Below are positions 7,474-15,962 of a DNA stretch of 21,899 nt, one piece after another. Under the pieces are notes generated by a model. It searched no databases and had not been told where the DNA came from. It was given only the letters and a program-made list of their open reading frames with translations. This DNA comes from Candidatus Bathyarchaeota archaeon (GTDB lineage: Archaea > Thermoproteota > Bathyarchaeia > RBG-16-48-13 > GCA-020355125), in the NCBI GenBank assembly GCA_030607815.1, contig JAUWJG010000003.1, forward strand, positions 1-21,899. The letters are read 5' to 3'. Within the stretch, counting starts at the first letter, position 1; every line of letters starts with the position of its first letter. A program made the translations under genes and the position numbers.

Positions 7474-8665
7474 AAAAGAAATAATTGATATTGAACAGAA
7501 ATATATGGCAAATGTTTACGCAAAGAAACCTCTTACACTTGTAAAGGGTAAAGGTGCCCTTGTATGGGATATTAATGATCAAGAATATATTGACTGTATG
7601 GCGGGTTATGGTGTTTGTATTGTAGGTCACTGTCATCCTCGTGTTGTTAAAGCTATACAAAAACAAGCTGAACTGTTAATCTCTGCGCATGGTTCAATAT
7701 ATAATGAGGCTAGATCTCGCCTTCTGAAGAAATTGATTAATATCACTCCTAATGGTTTAACTCAAGCATTTTTTTCCAATAGTGGTGCAGAATCTATAGA
7801 AGCCGCTATCAAACTTGCACGTAAATATACTGGCAAAACCGATATTATTGCATTTGTAGGTGGTTACCATGGTAAGACTATGGGTGCACTCTCAGCAACA
7901 TGGAAAAAGAAGTATCGTCAACCCTTTTTACCTCTAGTTCCAGGTTTTATTCATGTCCCTTTTGGAAAATCTGATCGTGTAAAAGACGCTATAACTGAAA
8001 AAACTGCTGCTATCTTAGTGGAACCAATTCAAGGTGAGAGAGGGATTATTCTACCCCCTCCCAATTTTCTAAAGGAGCTTAGGGAGATTTGTGATAGTTC
8101 GGACATCCTCTTCATCGTTGATGAAGTTCAATCAGGGTTTGGTCGAACAGGTAAATTCTTTGCATGTGACCACTACAATGTTTTACCTGATATAATGTGT
8201 ATTGCAAAATCTATCGCAGGCGGAGTTCCCATGGGTGTAACTGTTTCCACTCAAGATATCATGTCCGCTTTTACTCTAGGAAATCACTCAAACACTTTTG
8301 GAGGTAACCCGCTTGCTTGTGCTGCTGCTTCTGCTGCGATAGATGTGCTTATAGAAGAGAAACTACCTGAAAGAGCTGCATCTTTAGGAAAATACTTCAT
8401 GGGTCGGCTGGAAGAATTACAGGACAAATATAAACTCATTCGAGAAGTTCGAGGATTAGGCCTTATGATTGGAATGCAACTACGCTTTGATATTTTAAAT
8501 ATTCTCCAAAACTCTCTAAAGAGGAATGTGTTACTTCTTGATGCTGGGAGAACGGTAATCCGATTTTTACCACCACTAGTCATCACAAGGGAACAACTCG
8601 ATAGAGTAGTTAACGTCTTGGATACTGTTATTGGAGAAGAGGAAAGTGAAAGATTACGCCGTTAA
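7466..8665 (+). CDS. lysJ: [LysW]-lysine/ornithine aminotransferase LysJ
   Basis: This PLP-dependent class-III aminotransferase, 399 residues, converts LysW-bound semialdehyde to LysW-ornithine or LysW-lysine using glutamate. Visible motifs are SNSGAESIEAAIKLAR (104-119), GGYHGKTMGALSATW (132-146), the PLP-contacting DEVQSGFGRTGKFF (219-232, Asp219), and the Schiff-base lysine K248 in CIAKSIAGGVPMG, followed by NTFGGNPLACAAA. All catalytic residues are present. The start overlaps the lysZ stop, and the 3' end contains the ribosome-binding site and start of lysK. The same fold includes ArgD and acetylornithine aminotransferase; the LysW assignment rests on the operon. Confidence 0.93.
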   Translation: MNEKEIIDIEQKYMANVYAKKPLTLVKGKGALVWDINDQEYIDCMAGYGVCIVGHCHPRVVKAIQKQAELLISAHGSIYNEARSRLLKKLINITPNGLTQAFFSNSGAESIEAAIKLARKYTGKTDIIAFVGGYHGKTMGALSATWKKKYRQPFLPLVPGFIHVPFGKSDRVKDAITEKTAAILVEPIQGERGIILPPPNFLKELREICDSSDILFIVDEVQSGFGRTGKFFACDHYNVLPDIMCIAKSIAGGVPMGVTVSTQDIMSAFTLGNHSNTFGGNPLACAAASAAIDVLIEEKLPERAASLGKYFMGRLEELQDKYKLIREVRGLGLMIGMQLRFDILNILQNSLKRNVLLLDAGRTVIRFLPPLVITREQLDRVVNVLDTVIGEEESERLRR

Positions 8666-9761
8666 CCTCCTAACTCGACTAGTAAAGATTTACAGTCCTA
8701 CAGGTAACACAGATGAAATTTCTAATCTTATGATTAATGAAATGCAGTCAATGGGTTTTCGATCTTGGAAGGATACAGTTGGGAACGCTATTGGCGTATT
8801 TGGAACAGATAACCCAACTATACTTCTTTGTGGACACATGGATACTGTTCAAGGAGAAATTCCATTCAGACTTGAAGGAAATAAACTCTTTGGTAGAGGT
8901 GCTGTTGACGCTAAATCTGCATTAGCAGCAATGATTGTGGCCTCCTCAATTCTTCTTAAAGAAGGTTATCCTGGAAAAATAATAGTAATCGGTGTCATAG
9001 ATGAGGAAGGTAAAGGAAAAGGAATACTAAATATTATTAAAACAAGGTTTCCTGTTGACTATGCAATCTTTGGGGAACCAAGTGGTGTTGATCAAATCAC
9101 TATTGCCTATAAAGGGAGTCTCCACTTGAAGATGATCTGTGAAACTCTATCCGGTCATTCCGCTGCACCTTGGCTCTTCGAGAATGCTATTGAACATAGT
9201 TTTAAAGTATGGAATCTCCTTCAAAATATCCATTTCAATGAAGAGAAACCTAACAGTAAGTTCTACTCTATAACCTCATGCTTAACAGGGATTCAAGGTG
9301 GTGATAGCTCTTCGAAAGTTCCTTCCAAGTGTGAGCTTACCATTAACTTCAGGATTCCACCTCCAATATCCTCCATAATGTTACTTAAAGAGATTGAAAA
9401 GATCGTAAAAGAATATACTAAGACTCTTAAAGATGTAACCATCGATCTAAAGATTGATGATGCTTGTGAACCCTTTGAAACTGATAAACATTCTATTCTT
9501 GTTAATGCTCTCAATTGGGGAATTCGTAAGGTTAGGCGGAAGTCTGCAACATTACTGCGAAAGACAGGTACAGGAGATATGAATTTATTTGGGAGATCTC
9601 TGAGTATTCCCATAGTGACCTACGGTGCTGGAGATGCCAAATTAGATCATACTCAATATGAATATGTAAATATTGATGAATATGTTGACAGTATTCAAGT
9701 TTACTGCGAGAGTTTAAGAAAATTATCCGAATTCCATAAAAGATTGAAAGATAAAAAATAA
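8646..9761 (+). CDS. lysK: [LysW]-lysine/ornithine hydrolase LysK (M20 family)
   Basis: LysK releases lysine or ornithine from LysW, ending the carrier cycle. It is an M20 metallopeptidase-like protein of 371 residues from the GTG at 8646. I prefer this start to the TTG at 8631 because GGAGAAGAGG lies immediately upstream, inside lysJ. Numbered from 8646, metal and catalytic residues are H64 and D66 in LLCGHMDTVQG, D88 in LFGRGAVDAKS, E120/E121 in VIDEEGKGKG, the FGEPSG motif and H in LDHTQYEYV near the C-terminus. It overlaps lysJ by about 20 bases and is the last gene of lysZ-J-K. The 256 bases after it (9762-10017) hold nothing I recognise. Confidence 0.92.
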   Translation: MKDYAVNLLTRLVKIYSPTGNTDEISNLMINEMQSMGFRSWKDTVGNAIGVFGTDNPTILLCGHMDTVQGEIPFRLEGNKLFGRGAVDAKSALAAMIVASSILLKEGYPGKIIVIGVIDEEGKGKGILNIIKTRFPVDYAIFGEPSGVDQITIAYKGSLHLKMICETLSGHSAAPWLFENAIEHSFKVWNLLQNIHFNEEKPNSKFYSITSCLTGIQGGDSSSKVPSKCELTINFRIPPPISSIMLLKEIEKIVKEYTKTLKDVTIDLKIDDACEPFETDKHSILVNALNWGIRKVRRKSATLLRKTGTGDMNLFGRSLSIPIVTYGAGDAKLDHTQYEYVNIDEYVDSIQVYCESLRKLSEFHKRLKDKK

Positions 9762-10017
9762 CACTTTACTTCTTTCGTTCATCCACTATATAATAAGTAT
9801 CTTCACTATTACCTTTTTCTTTATAATAATCTAATTCTATGAAGAATACTACTTTGCATAATTAAAATTGACTTAATTTGTTCAATAGTAATAAAGATAA
9901 ATTAAGAATAAATAGGTAAAGGGAAAGCGTATTGAAGTATGCTTATGATTTCATAATCTTGAATTTAAACCTATATCAAAATTTAATTCACACTCTTTCT
10001 TAACACATTTAATAAAG

Positions 10018-11292
10018 TCAAAAATAGGGCATAATGTACGGACCTTCAGGTATTACCAGAATCCTAGGTTTATCTGTTAAAACCATTTCTCTTGCTGAAT
10101 CCAGTGCTTCTTCAAGTGAGAAGACTTGACTCATCATCATTTTCTCTATAATGTTCCGCTTTACACCATCTGTAACTACTATCACATTTGTTTTGATTAA
10201 TATTTTTGATAAAATCTGCGCTTGCCACTGATCAACAATAGGTTCCTCTTCTTTAATTTCTTTCAATACTTCTCCTGGACTAGTTCCTTTTTGCATTAGT
10301 TTCATAAACTCCTTATGTCCACCTAATCCATCTTTACACTTTGCAACCATAATAATAACTCCTTTCTCCGTCACTACGTTACTTGCTGTAGCTATACCTT
10401 TAACAGATTGGTATAGGTCCCTATCTAAAGGATAACCTCCATTAGATACTATTACAATATCAGGAGCGCCATGTATTCTCACTTTTCCATAAGTATTTAC
10501 GAATTTTACAGCTTGTTCATGGGCTTCATATGGATCTCCCGCAAATATTTGAGTAGTTTCCATTTTCTTATTTATTGAAATATTAATAATGAATGGCAAA
10601 TTAACAAAATTCATGAATTCAATCATATCATGATGTATTGGGTTTCCTTTCATTTTTCCATAAGACGCATATGGGCTTTTTATCATATTATACGAATGAT
10701 TGTTAAGAATAGCTTCTTTTCCTGCTATAGCTGGAAGAATAGTTTTTCTTCCTCCACTAAACCCAGCGAAAAAATGAGGCTCGACTAATCCGATACCTAA
10801 TACAAAATCACTTTCCACTGCTATTTTATTCAATATCCCTGGTGTCCCATAAGATGTTTTTTTCTTTAAATCGATCAATTGTCTTTCATCAGTTGCTGAG
10901 TGATTAGTGACATTATATTTTTCAACTATATTTTTCCCTAGTGATTCCATCATTTCTTCTTTAGACATACCTCTATGAAGACCGTTTCCGATCAATAGTT
11001 CTATTTTATTGGGTTTACAAGACTCTATTTCTTGTAGAACAGGAGACAGAATTTCCTTCGTAGGACAACCTCTAGTTTCATCCGGTATTATCACACAAAT
11101 CTTCTTTCCTTTACCTAAAATAAGATGTAAAGGTTGAGAATTGATTGGTCTTTTTAGACTTTGTTTAACAGTTTCTTTTAAATTCTTTAGAGTTTCTACT
11201 GATTGAGATGTTGCTATTTCTAATCGTTCAATTGAAATGTCTGTTTGTAAAAAACTCTTACCATATGGTATATTTACTAACATCACTAACAT
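10018..11292 (-). CDS. larA: LarA-family (nickel-pincer) racemase/epimerase
   Basis: The 424-residue protein matches lactate racemase LarA and relatives (DUF2088), which racemise or epimerise 2-hydroxyacids with a nickel-pincer nucleotide. Residues matching those of the Lactobacillus enzyme are visible: the DETRGCPT loop at 71-78, H106 in GLHRGMS, H173 in PHFFAGFSGGRK, the cofactor-attaching Lys183 in the same motif, and H199 in NNHS. The active site thus looks intact. The substrate cannot be read from sequence; many family members do not use lactate. None of the cofactor genes larB, larC or larE is in the window. ATG at 11292 or 11283 could be the start. It is transcribed divergently from the UbiA-like gene. 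Confidence 0.88.
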   Translation of the reverse strand: MLVMLVNIPYGKSFLQTDISIERLEIATSQSVETLKNLKETVKQSLKRPINSQPLHLILGKGKKICVIIPDETRGCPTKEILSPVLQEIESCKPNKIELLIGNGLHRGMSKEEMMESLGKNIVEKYNVTNHSATDERQLIDLKKKTSYGTPGILNKIAVESDFVLGIGLVEPHFFAGFSGGRKTILPAIAGKEAILNNHSYNMIKSPYASYGKMKGNPIHHDMIEFMNFVNLPFIINISINKKMETTQIFAGDPYEAHEQAVKFVNTYGKVRIHGAPDIVIVSNGGYPLDRDLYQSVKGIATASNVVTEKGVIIMVAKCKDGLGGHKEFMKLMQKGTSPGEVLKEIKEEEPIVDQWQAQILSKILIKTNVIVVTDGVKRNIIEKMMMSQVFSLEEALDSAREMVLTDKPRILVIPEGPYIMPYF

Positions 11293-11387
11293 GTGTTTCT
11301 CTATATGAATTTAAATTTGTATTACTCAATCTACTATGAACCTGTCCATGATCTTTATTATCTTCTCATTAATAATAGAACTTTGAA

Positions 11388-12058
11388 ATGGAACATAAAG
11401 GGTTGGTTTTTCTCTGAATTTAAGAGAATATTTCATTCTTCTCCATTTCCCGACTACCTCCTGTATTTTAGCTTTTGCTATCATTGGCAGTATCTCTGCG
11501 CCTATACTTTATTTAGACAAGCTCCTCTTACTTCTTTTACAGCTTTTTATGGTTGGTGGAGTATCTGCTAACTTTTTAGATGAGATTCAGGGAAGACCTT
11601 GGCATACAACCATTCCAGAGACCCATCTTTGGGTTGTTAGTTTATCATCGCTTCTTATTTCAAATCTAATTGGACTATATCTGACTTTGAATGTTGCCCC
11701 TTTTTTCTGGTTTTTTTCTCTAGTATGGAGTTTCTTTGCTATCACGTACGATCTTGAGCTCTTTAACGGATTCTTTCACAATACACCTTCTTTAGCTCTC
11801 AGTTGGGGTCTTGTTTGTTTAGGTAGTTATTATCTTCAAAGCTTAAAAATCACTCCACAAATCTTGATCATTTCGCTTGTTAATGGTTGTATAGCTGGAT
11901 ATGGTAGAGAATTATATGAAGTAGCTAAACAATATAGTAAAGATAACGATCCCTTCTCATCGAAAGAAAACCGATTTGCGTGGGTACTGTTGCAACGACA
12001 GATTCTAATCATAAATATTATTGCTCTAGCTCTATTAACGTATAGACTTTTACTTTAA
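11388..12058 (+). pseudogene. UbiA-like prenyltransferase-family membrane protein with a 5' frameshift
   Basis: The longest ATG-initiated frame is 11549-12058 (169 residues), but the same frame is open back to 11399 and encodes protein-like LREYFILLHFPTTSC and AIIGSISAPILYLDKLL. No usable start lies there. An ATG at 11388 in another frame reads MEHKGL. Adding one T to the T5 run near 11407-11411 joins the two into one protein of about 223 residues. The product has several membrane helices, a first Asp-rich motif resembling UbiA (NFLDEIQGRPWHTTIPE), then ITYDLELFNG and FHNTPSLALSWG. UbiA enzymes move prenyl groups onto lipid or quinone precursors in the membrane. It may be a real frameshift or a homopolymer error. 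The family call is moderate. Confidence 0.5.
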
Positions 12059-12156
12059 ACTATCATACTATTAAGAATCCAATATCTACTATTAACTGCA
12101 CTAAACGCAATTATTGTTATGTTTATTATTACGAAGTATCCAACAACATATTTTTA

Positions 12157-12897
12157 TTGATAGAAAACCGATTGAATAATTGGAAATTCACCTTGAAGTA
12201 CCAACCTCAATATCTTTCTACACAACTATCATCCCTTGATAGAATCATGGGTGGTGGAATGCACAGGGCAAATCTAACTCTTATATATGGTGAAGCTAAT
12301 ACTGGAAAAAGTTCTCTAGCTCTCCAATGTGCTGTTATTTCTGCTAGAAAGAACTTAAAAACAATAATCATAGATTCGGATAACACTTTCTCACCAACAC
12401 GTCTTTCACAAATAGCTAACTATGATCTCGACTATATTTCCCCTTTAATCTTTATATTTAAACCTCGGAGTTTCCATGAACAATTATTACTTATCGAAAA
12501 TTTGGATGATTATATCTCTGATGATGTCGTTATGATCATTGTTGACACCATAACGTCCCTATATCGTCTTGAGTTAGGGAAAATTGATAAAATTTTTAGT
12601 TTAAACCGAAATCTAAATAGGCAGATTGCGTATTTGGCTAAAATTGCTAAAACACATAATATCGCAGTTCTCATTATAAGTCAAGTTCGAGATGTATTTA
12701 AAAATGGAAAACAAAGGATCGAGCCTGTAGCTAACCGTGTCTTAAAATTTTGGGCACAGACTATTTTAAATCCTAGGATAACTAACAATCCCGCTATAAG
12801 AGAAATTTTGTTAGAAAAACATTCTATACCTAAAAATATTGACACTCGATGTCTTTTTCTACTTAGCAAGACAGGCCTCATTGATTTAGATATATAA
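12157..12897 (+). CDS. radB: RadB-like RecA-fold recombination protein
   Basis: The 246-residue protein is a single RecA-core domain lacking the N-terminal helix-hairpin-helix region of RadA, as expected for RadB. Seen: LSSLDRIMGGGM before Walker A GEANTGKSS (45-53), Walker B VVMIIVDT with Asp130, and LIISQVRDVFKNG preceding a region that matches the DNA-binding loop and tail. RadB is an archaeal RadA paralogue that helps homologous recombination. The start is TTG at 12157; no clear ribosome-binding site is visible, so the transcript could be leaderless. The Leu-Asp-rich ending LSKTGLIDLDI resembles the family. KaiC-like ATPases are a less likely alternative. Confidence 0.82.
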   Translation: MIENRLNNWKFTLKYQPQYLSTQLSSLDRIMGGGMHRANLTLIYGEANTGKSSLALQCAVISARKNLKTIIIDSDNTFSPTRLSQIANYDLDYISPLIFIFKPRSFHEQLLLIENLDDYISDDVVMIIVDTITSLYRLELGKIDKIFSLNRNLNRQIAYLAKIAKTHNIAVLIISQVRDVFKNGKQRIEPVANRVLKFWAQTILNPRITNNPAIREILLEKHSIPKNIDTRCLFLLSKTGLIDLDI

Positions 12898-12941
12898 ACA
12901 CCGTAGCAGATATGCCACCTTATTCTTTATGATATACCCTA

Positions 12942-13331
12942 TCAAATTTTTGTTTGCAATGCTAATTCAGAACCTATTACTGCAGTAAACAACATCAAGA
13001 CTCCTATCACCAAAAACATTTTTGCCTCTCTAGATCTGTAACTGTAACGTATACTCCTGAAAGAAATATATCCCCCCGAGATGCCTATAATCAAGAAGAA
13101 GATGAAGGCGATACTTTCTGTTAAGAATTGATGAGTAATATCAGGATAATATCCTGGATTTCCTGGGGTAGGTAATACTGCTAGGGGTTGTTCCATAATA
13201 TCATAAACTCCTCCCCCGAGGATGAAGATTGATAAAGCTACTATGCTAAGACTAATGAAGGACTTTGAAGGTTTCATAGACGAAATGCGAGGAAGCTTAA
13301 TCTTTCTAAATTTCTTAATTTGTCTTGACAA
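12942..13331 (-). CDS. OST3/OST6/OSTC (DC2)-like oligosaccharyltransferase subunit
   Basis: A 129-residue membrane protein with about three helices (about 26-44, 71-92 and 104-123). The first helix ends in GGGVYDIMEQP (39-49), closely like the GGIIYDVI(N/V)EPPS motif of eukaryotic OSTC/DC2 and the membrane part of OST3/OST6. It is followed by an extracytoplasmic loop of about 20 residues, a helix starting with TES (compare MEG in OSTC) and a third helix near the C-terminus. In eukaryotes these subunits link STT3 oligosaccharyltransferase to the translocon or hold substrate during N-glycosylation. Asgard archaea are reported to encode OST3/6-like proteins. Start is TTG at 13331 or ATG at 13277; the basic N-terminal KIKLPRISS resembles the pre-helix segment of OSTC, favouring the longer form. 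The functional role is inferred. Confidence 0.72.
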   Translation of the reverse strand: MSRQIKKFRKIKLPRISSMKPSKSFISLSIVALSIFILGGGVYDIMEQPLAVLPTPGNPGYYPDITHQFLTESIAFIFFLIIGISGGYISFRSIRYSYRSREAKMFLVIGVLMLFTAVIGSELALQTKI

Positions 13332-13413
13332 TTCAGTCCTCTTAATTATTAGTTACTATCCTAGATATAACTACATCGTGCTGTGCAATAAATTATTATC
13401 TCTATTGTTGTAA

Positions 13414-13710
13414 AACAGATTAATTTTTCTTATCACTTATTATTTCTCCATAAACCAATATACCCACCTCAAGTAGATTCGTATTATGTCTTTTGTATTT
13501 CAGAATTCTAGAATTTTTAAGTCTTCTTTATTCAATTAGTAATCGTAACATACTTTTTGGACTACTCTTTAGAAACTACTGTTTTTTAATCGATTACTTT
13601 TTAAACCCTTTTTACATTGTACGAAAGATAACATAATACGAAACAAAAAAAAGTTCAAGCATTCTTGGTATATTGAGATAAAACTTTAGAATTAGATTGA
13701 GTATGAGAAT
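13414..13710. other. Intergenic region before the Brix gene, no clear gene
   Basis: AT-rich, nearly 300 bases. On the minus strand a frame from ATG 13551 to TAA 13420-13422 reads protein-like (NLLEVGILVYGEIISDKKN) but contains one in-frame TAA, so it is at most a remnant. No tRNA or hairpin terminator was seen. A TATA-like GGTATATT about 40 bases before the Brix start may be its promoter. Confidence 0.4.
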
Positions 13711-14271
13711 ATGATTCTTATTACTACTTCGCGTAGACCAACTCAACTTATCCGAACACTTTGTAACGACTTATCTCGAGTATTCCCAAACTCTCTTCGA
13801 ATAAATAGAGGTAAATTAAACTTTGAAGGAATTATTGATAAAGCTCTAGTTATTAAGGCTGATCGATTAATAATTATTGAAAAGTGGAAAGGAGGATTCG
13901 GTAAGATTAAATTGTATACTATTTTACCTGAAGTAAATCAATTCTATCCTATAATTTATTTATCAAGTGTAAAGACCCAAACTGATTTAGGATACAGAAA
14001 AACTATCCATAAAAAACTTGCTATTACTGTACAACAAGATACATCAAAAAATATCAACCGGTTAGCTCATGCTTTTTCTAAATTTTTTAAACTTCCAATA
14101 GAAAAAATGCAAAAAGGTCTACCTTTTAAAGCTTCGATACATATTTCAAATTTAAAGAAATGTTCAATGAAGATTGCGATTACCATGCCTCCTTTCATTA
14201 AGGAAGTAGGTCCAATATTACTTGTCAAAAAATTATTATGGGCGAATATGAAAAATCTGATGCAAACTTGA
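13711..14271 (+). CDS. Brix-domain (Imp4-like) ribosome-biogenesis protein
   Basis: The 186-residue protein is a stand-alone Brix domain, as in other archaea. The N-terminal ILITTSRRPTQLIRTLCNDL, then LPNSLRINRGK-like FPNSLRINRGK and the strand LVIKADRLIIIEKWKGGFGKI, are the family signature (TSRrPt, RgK, G-P-G-like GGFG). Brix proteins bind rRNA and assist ribosomal subunit assembly in the cytosol. In many archaea the gene sits directly before pcc1 and prefoldin beta; here about 1.7 kb of decayed genes separate them. It ends in TGA. Start ATG follows an A/T-rich leader without a clear ribosome-binding site. Confidence 0.85.
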   Translation: MILITTSRRPTQLIRTLCNDLSRVFPNSLRINRGKLNFEGIIDKALVIKADRLIIIEKWKGGFGKIKLYTILPEVNQFYPIIYLSSVKTQTDLGYRKTIHKKLAITVQQDTSKNINRLAHAFSKFFKLPIEKMQKGLPFKASIHISNLKKCSMKIAITMPPFIKEVGPILLVKKLLWANMKNLMQT

Positions 14272-14428
14272 AATAGTTCATCATACTGTAGAAAATTTTT
14301 ATACAGAATCGGCTATAGACTTATAATTTATAATTCTCTTAAAGCGTATACCTCTATCCATCAATGATTACTCTCTCGGAGATAAAATAAATATTCTATA
14401 ATTCTAGAAACGAGAGATGTAAGACTAA

Positions 14429-14868
14429 ATGAATAAAGTTGAAATGCTCCTTTTATGCTTGAATTTTTGTTCATCTTTTATAATGGGTCTTACCCCGATA
14501 CAGGTAAATGCTGAGGGTGGAAGTTTTTGGTCAGATCCTCTTGGGGAATATAGAAAACCTCACAAGATTCGTGGTTTATCCGAAGCTGTACAATTAGATT
14601 ATTCACTGAATTTCATTATTCAGAATAGTTCTGGTGAAGATAGGGATAAAGCGTTTACTTGAATAGAGAAAGAAACATAGATTTTTCAGACATACGATTT
14701 AAAAACGCTAATGCTGATTTTCTAGATGGTTTAAATTAGACAATTTATCCGATTAACGTTCCAACAGGTGATTTAGTCAGTGTCTTCAGAGAAGGGACTC
14801 AAATAGAGGATAAATTTTTGATTGACTTAGTTTCCTTTTTTCATAGAAATATGGAAGGAAAAATGTGA
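14429..14868 (+). pseudogene. Decayed secreted protein gene
   Basis: The first 77 codons (ATG 14429 to TGA 14660) encode a signal peptide: a hydrophobic core LLLCLNFCSSFIMGL and a likely cleavage after VNA, then GGSFWSDPLGEYRKP. After the stop the coding pattern continues in another frame with NRERNIDFSDIRFKNANAD, meets TAG at 14737, and goes on as TIYPINVPTGDLVSVFREG and EDKFLIDLVSFFHRNMEGKM up to TGA at 14866. One frameshift near 14656 and one stop account for the break. I recognise no family. The last bases overlap the next start (GTG 14865), so the two genes were probably coupled. Confidence 0.45.
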
Positions 14869-15221
14869 ATATGATTAGACGGATTCAGTTTGTTTCAGAT
14901 CAACTTGTACTTCAGATTATTGCGGGTAAAAAAATAGCAAGTGTTGTCACTCTCGATAAAGTGAACGTTGATGAAAACGAATTTAACCATGCGTTGGTTG
15001 TAGGTGAATATTATGATGTCTATGACAGTAAACTTATGAAACGGTGTACTCTTCGAATTACAGCAATGGAGCTGTGTATATGGCGCGATATTTCTGAGCG
15101 TCTGTGGCGAGGCGAAAGTAACACAAGTGCTGAAGAGTTCAGAAAAGATCATGAAAACTATTTTAATAAACCATCAGACGACTTCGAGTTCATAGCATAC
15201 TACTTCCACCTCGTAGAATAA
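14865..15221 (+). CDS. ASCH-domain (PUA-like) protein
   Basis: A 118-residue protein with the ASCH layout: QLVLQIIAGKKIASVV near the N-terminus (family pattern L..I..GkKt.t), a beta-strand VVGEYYDVYDSKLMKRCTLRIT (Gd...v.d......i), then ISERLWRGESNTSAEEFRKDH and a final strand FEFIAYYFHLVE. ASCH domains are PUA-like folds thought to bind RNA; some hydrolyse modified nucleosides. Start GTG 14865 or ATG 14871; both follow GGAAGGAAAAA, a good ribosome-binding site. It is the only intact gene in the decayed stretch 14429-15876. Specific function unknown. Confidence 0.65.
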   Translation: MNMIRRIQFVSDQLVLQIIAGKKIASVVTLDKVNVDENEFNHALVVGEYYDVYDSKLMKRCTLRITAMELCIWRDISERLWRGESNTSAEEFRKDHENYFNKPSDDFEFIAYYFHLVE

Positions 15222-15232
15222 CCTCCCAGTTT

Positions 15233-15524
15233 ATGTCCAAATTCATGGGAGAAACCACGTGGATTCTAGATAAAAACTGTTTAGAAGAGGCAAAGATTAA
15301 AATAATAATTTGGTGACATGATCGAAAATGAAAATGTTGAGATTCCAAATGATGATCAATGATAAATGGAATTAGAAAAATATTTGGAACAAATCGAGGA
15401 AGAAAATAAATCCCAAGATGATTTAGGTGACTATTTATCGTCTTTAATCGCTTACTACACTTCTATAATATTGAAGACTTTTTTTTTATCAAGAGTTGAA
15501 TTATGGATAAGAAACTCTTGGTAA
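15233..15524 (+). pseudogene. Short decayed gene(s) after the ASCH gene
   Basis: ATG 15233 opens a 27-codon frame (GETTWILDKNCLEEAKI) ending in TGA at 15314. ATG 15318 opens another that meets TGA and TAA at 15360-15365 and resumes at ATG 15366 for 52 codons: an acidic helix MELEKYLEQIEEENKSQDD then the hydrophobic SSLIAYYTSIILKTFFL. The composition is protein-like but no piece is a convincing full gene. No family recognised. Confidence 0.3.
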
Positions 15525-15876
15525 TACTAGTAGTTATTGTTGGGTAGTTGGAATATTGGTAGTATTTTTCTTAACATATAATCTTATGCTCACTTATATT
15601 GATGAACTTAAAGACGTGAGGTTTACTGTTACTATATGATCTGATAAATTGGAACTCCGTAGAGAAAACTACCTTGAGATAGATGTGCTTTATCAACATG
15701 AAGATTGGGACAATTTCATCAAATGGGCTGTACTTGCTAATGATTTCTATGAAATTATAGAATCAGACTTTGTCATTTGGGGCGATGAAGAAGACAATGT
15801 CCTCTTCTTGTATATTCCTTCATTTCAATCGTCAGACATAAACATCGATGAAATCGTTGTATATCACAACCCCTAA
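15503..15876 (+). pseudogene. Decayed single-pass membrane protein with acidic extracytoplasmic domain
   Basis: ATG 15503 starts MDKKLLVILVVIVG, halted by TAG at 15545. One base of shift joins it to WVVGILVVFFLTYNLML, completing a membrane anchor, then YIDELKDVRFTVTI, TGA at 15637-15639, and from TTG 15649 a 75-residue open part with YQHEDWDNFIKWAVLANDF and WGDEEDNVLFLYIPSF. So one frameshift and one in-frame TGA separate three parts of one apparent protein. The C-terminal part is acidic and beta-rich. No family recognised. Confidence 0.4.
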
Positions 15877-15962
15877 TTCAAAATAATTAAAGGTTCATAC
15901 TGAATTGATGATTAGATATAGTTAATAATACTTACTTAACTAAGCAATATTACAGGATAAAT

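Noticed and set aside
8284..8586. Minus-strand open frame inside lysJ
   Set aside because: Shadow of the aminotransferase coding frame; no ribosome-binding site or recognisable motif.
13222..13413. Plus-strand open frame overlapping the OST-like gene
   Set aside because: Overlaps the minus-strand membrane protein, which has a conserved motif; the plus frame has none.
15906..15925. C/D box sRNA (CTGA followed by TGATGA near 15900)
   Set aside because: The D'-C' spacing looked right, but no upstream C box or downstream D box was found at guide distance.
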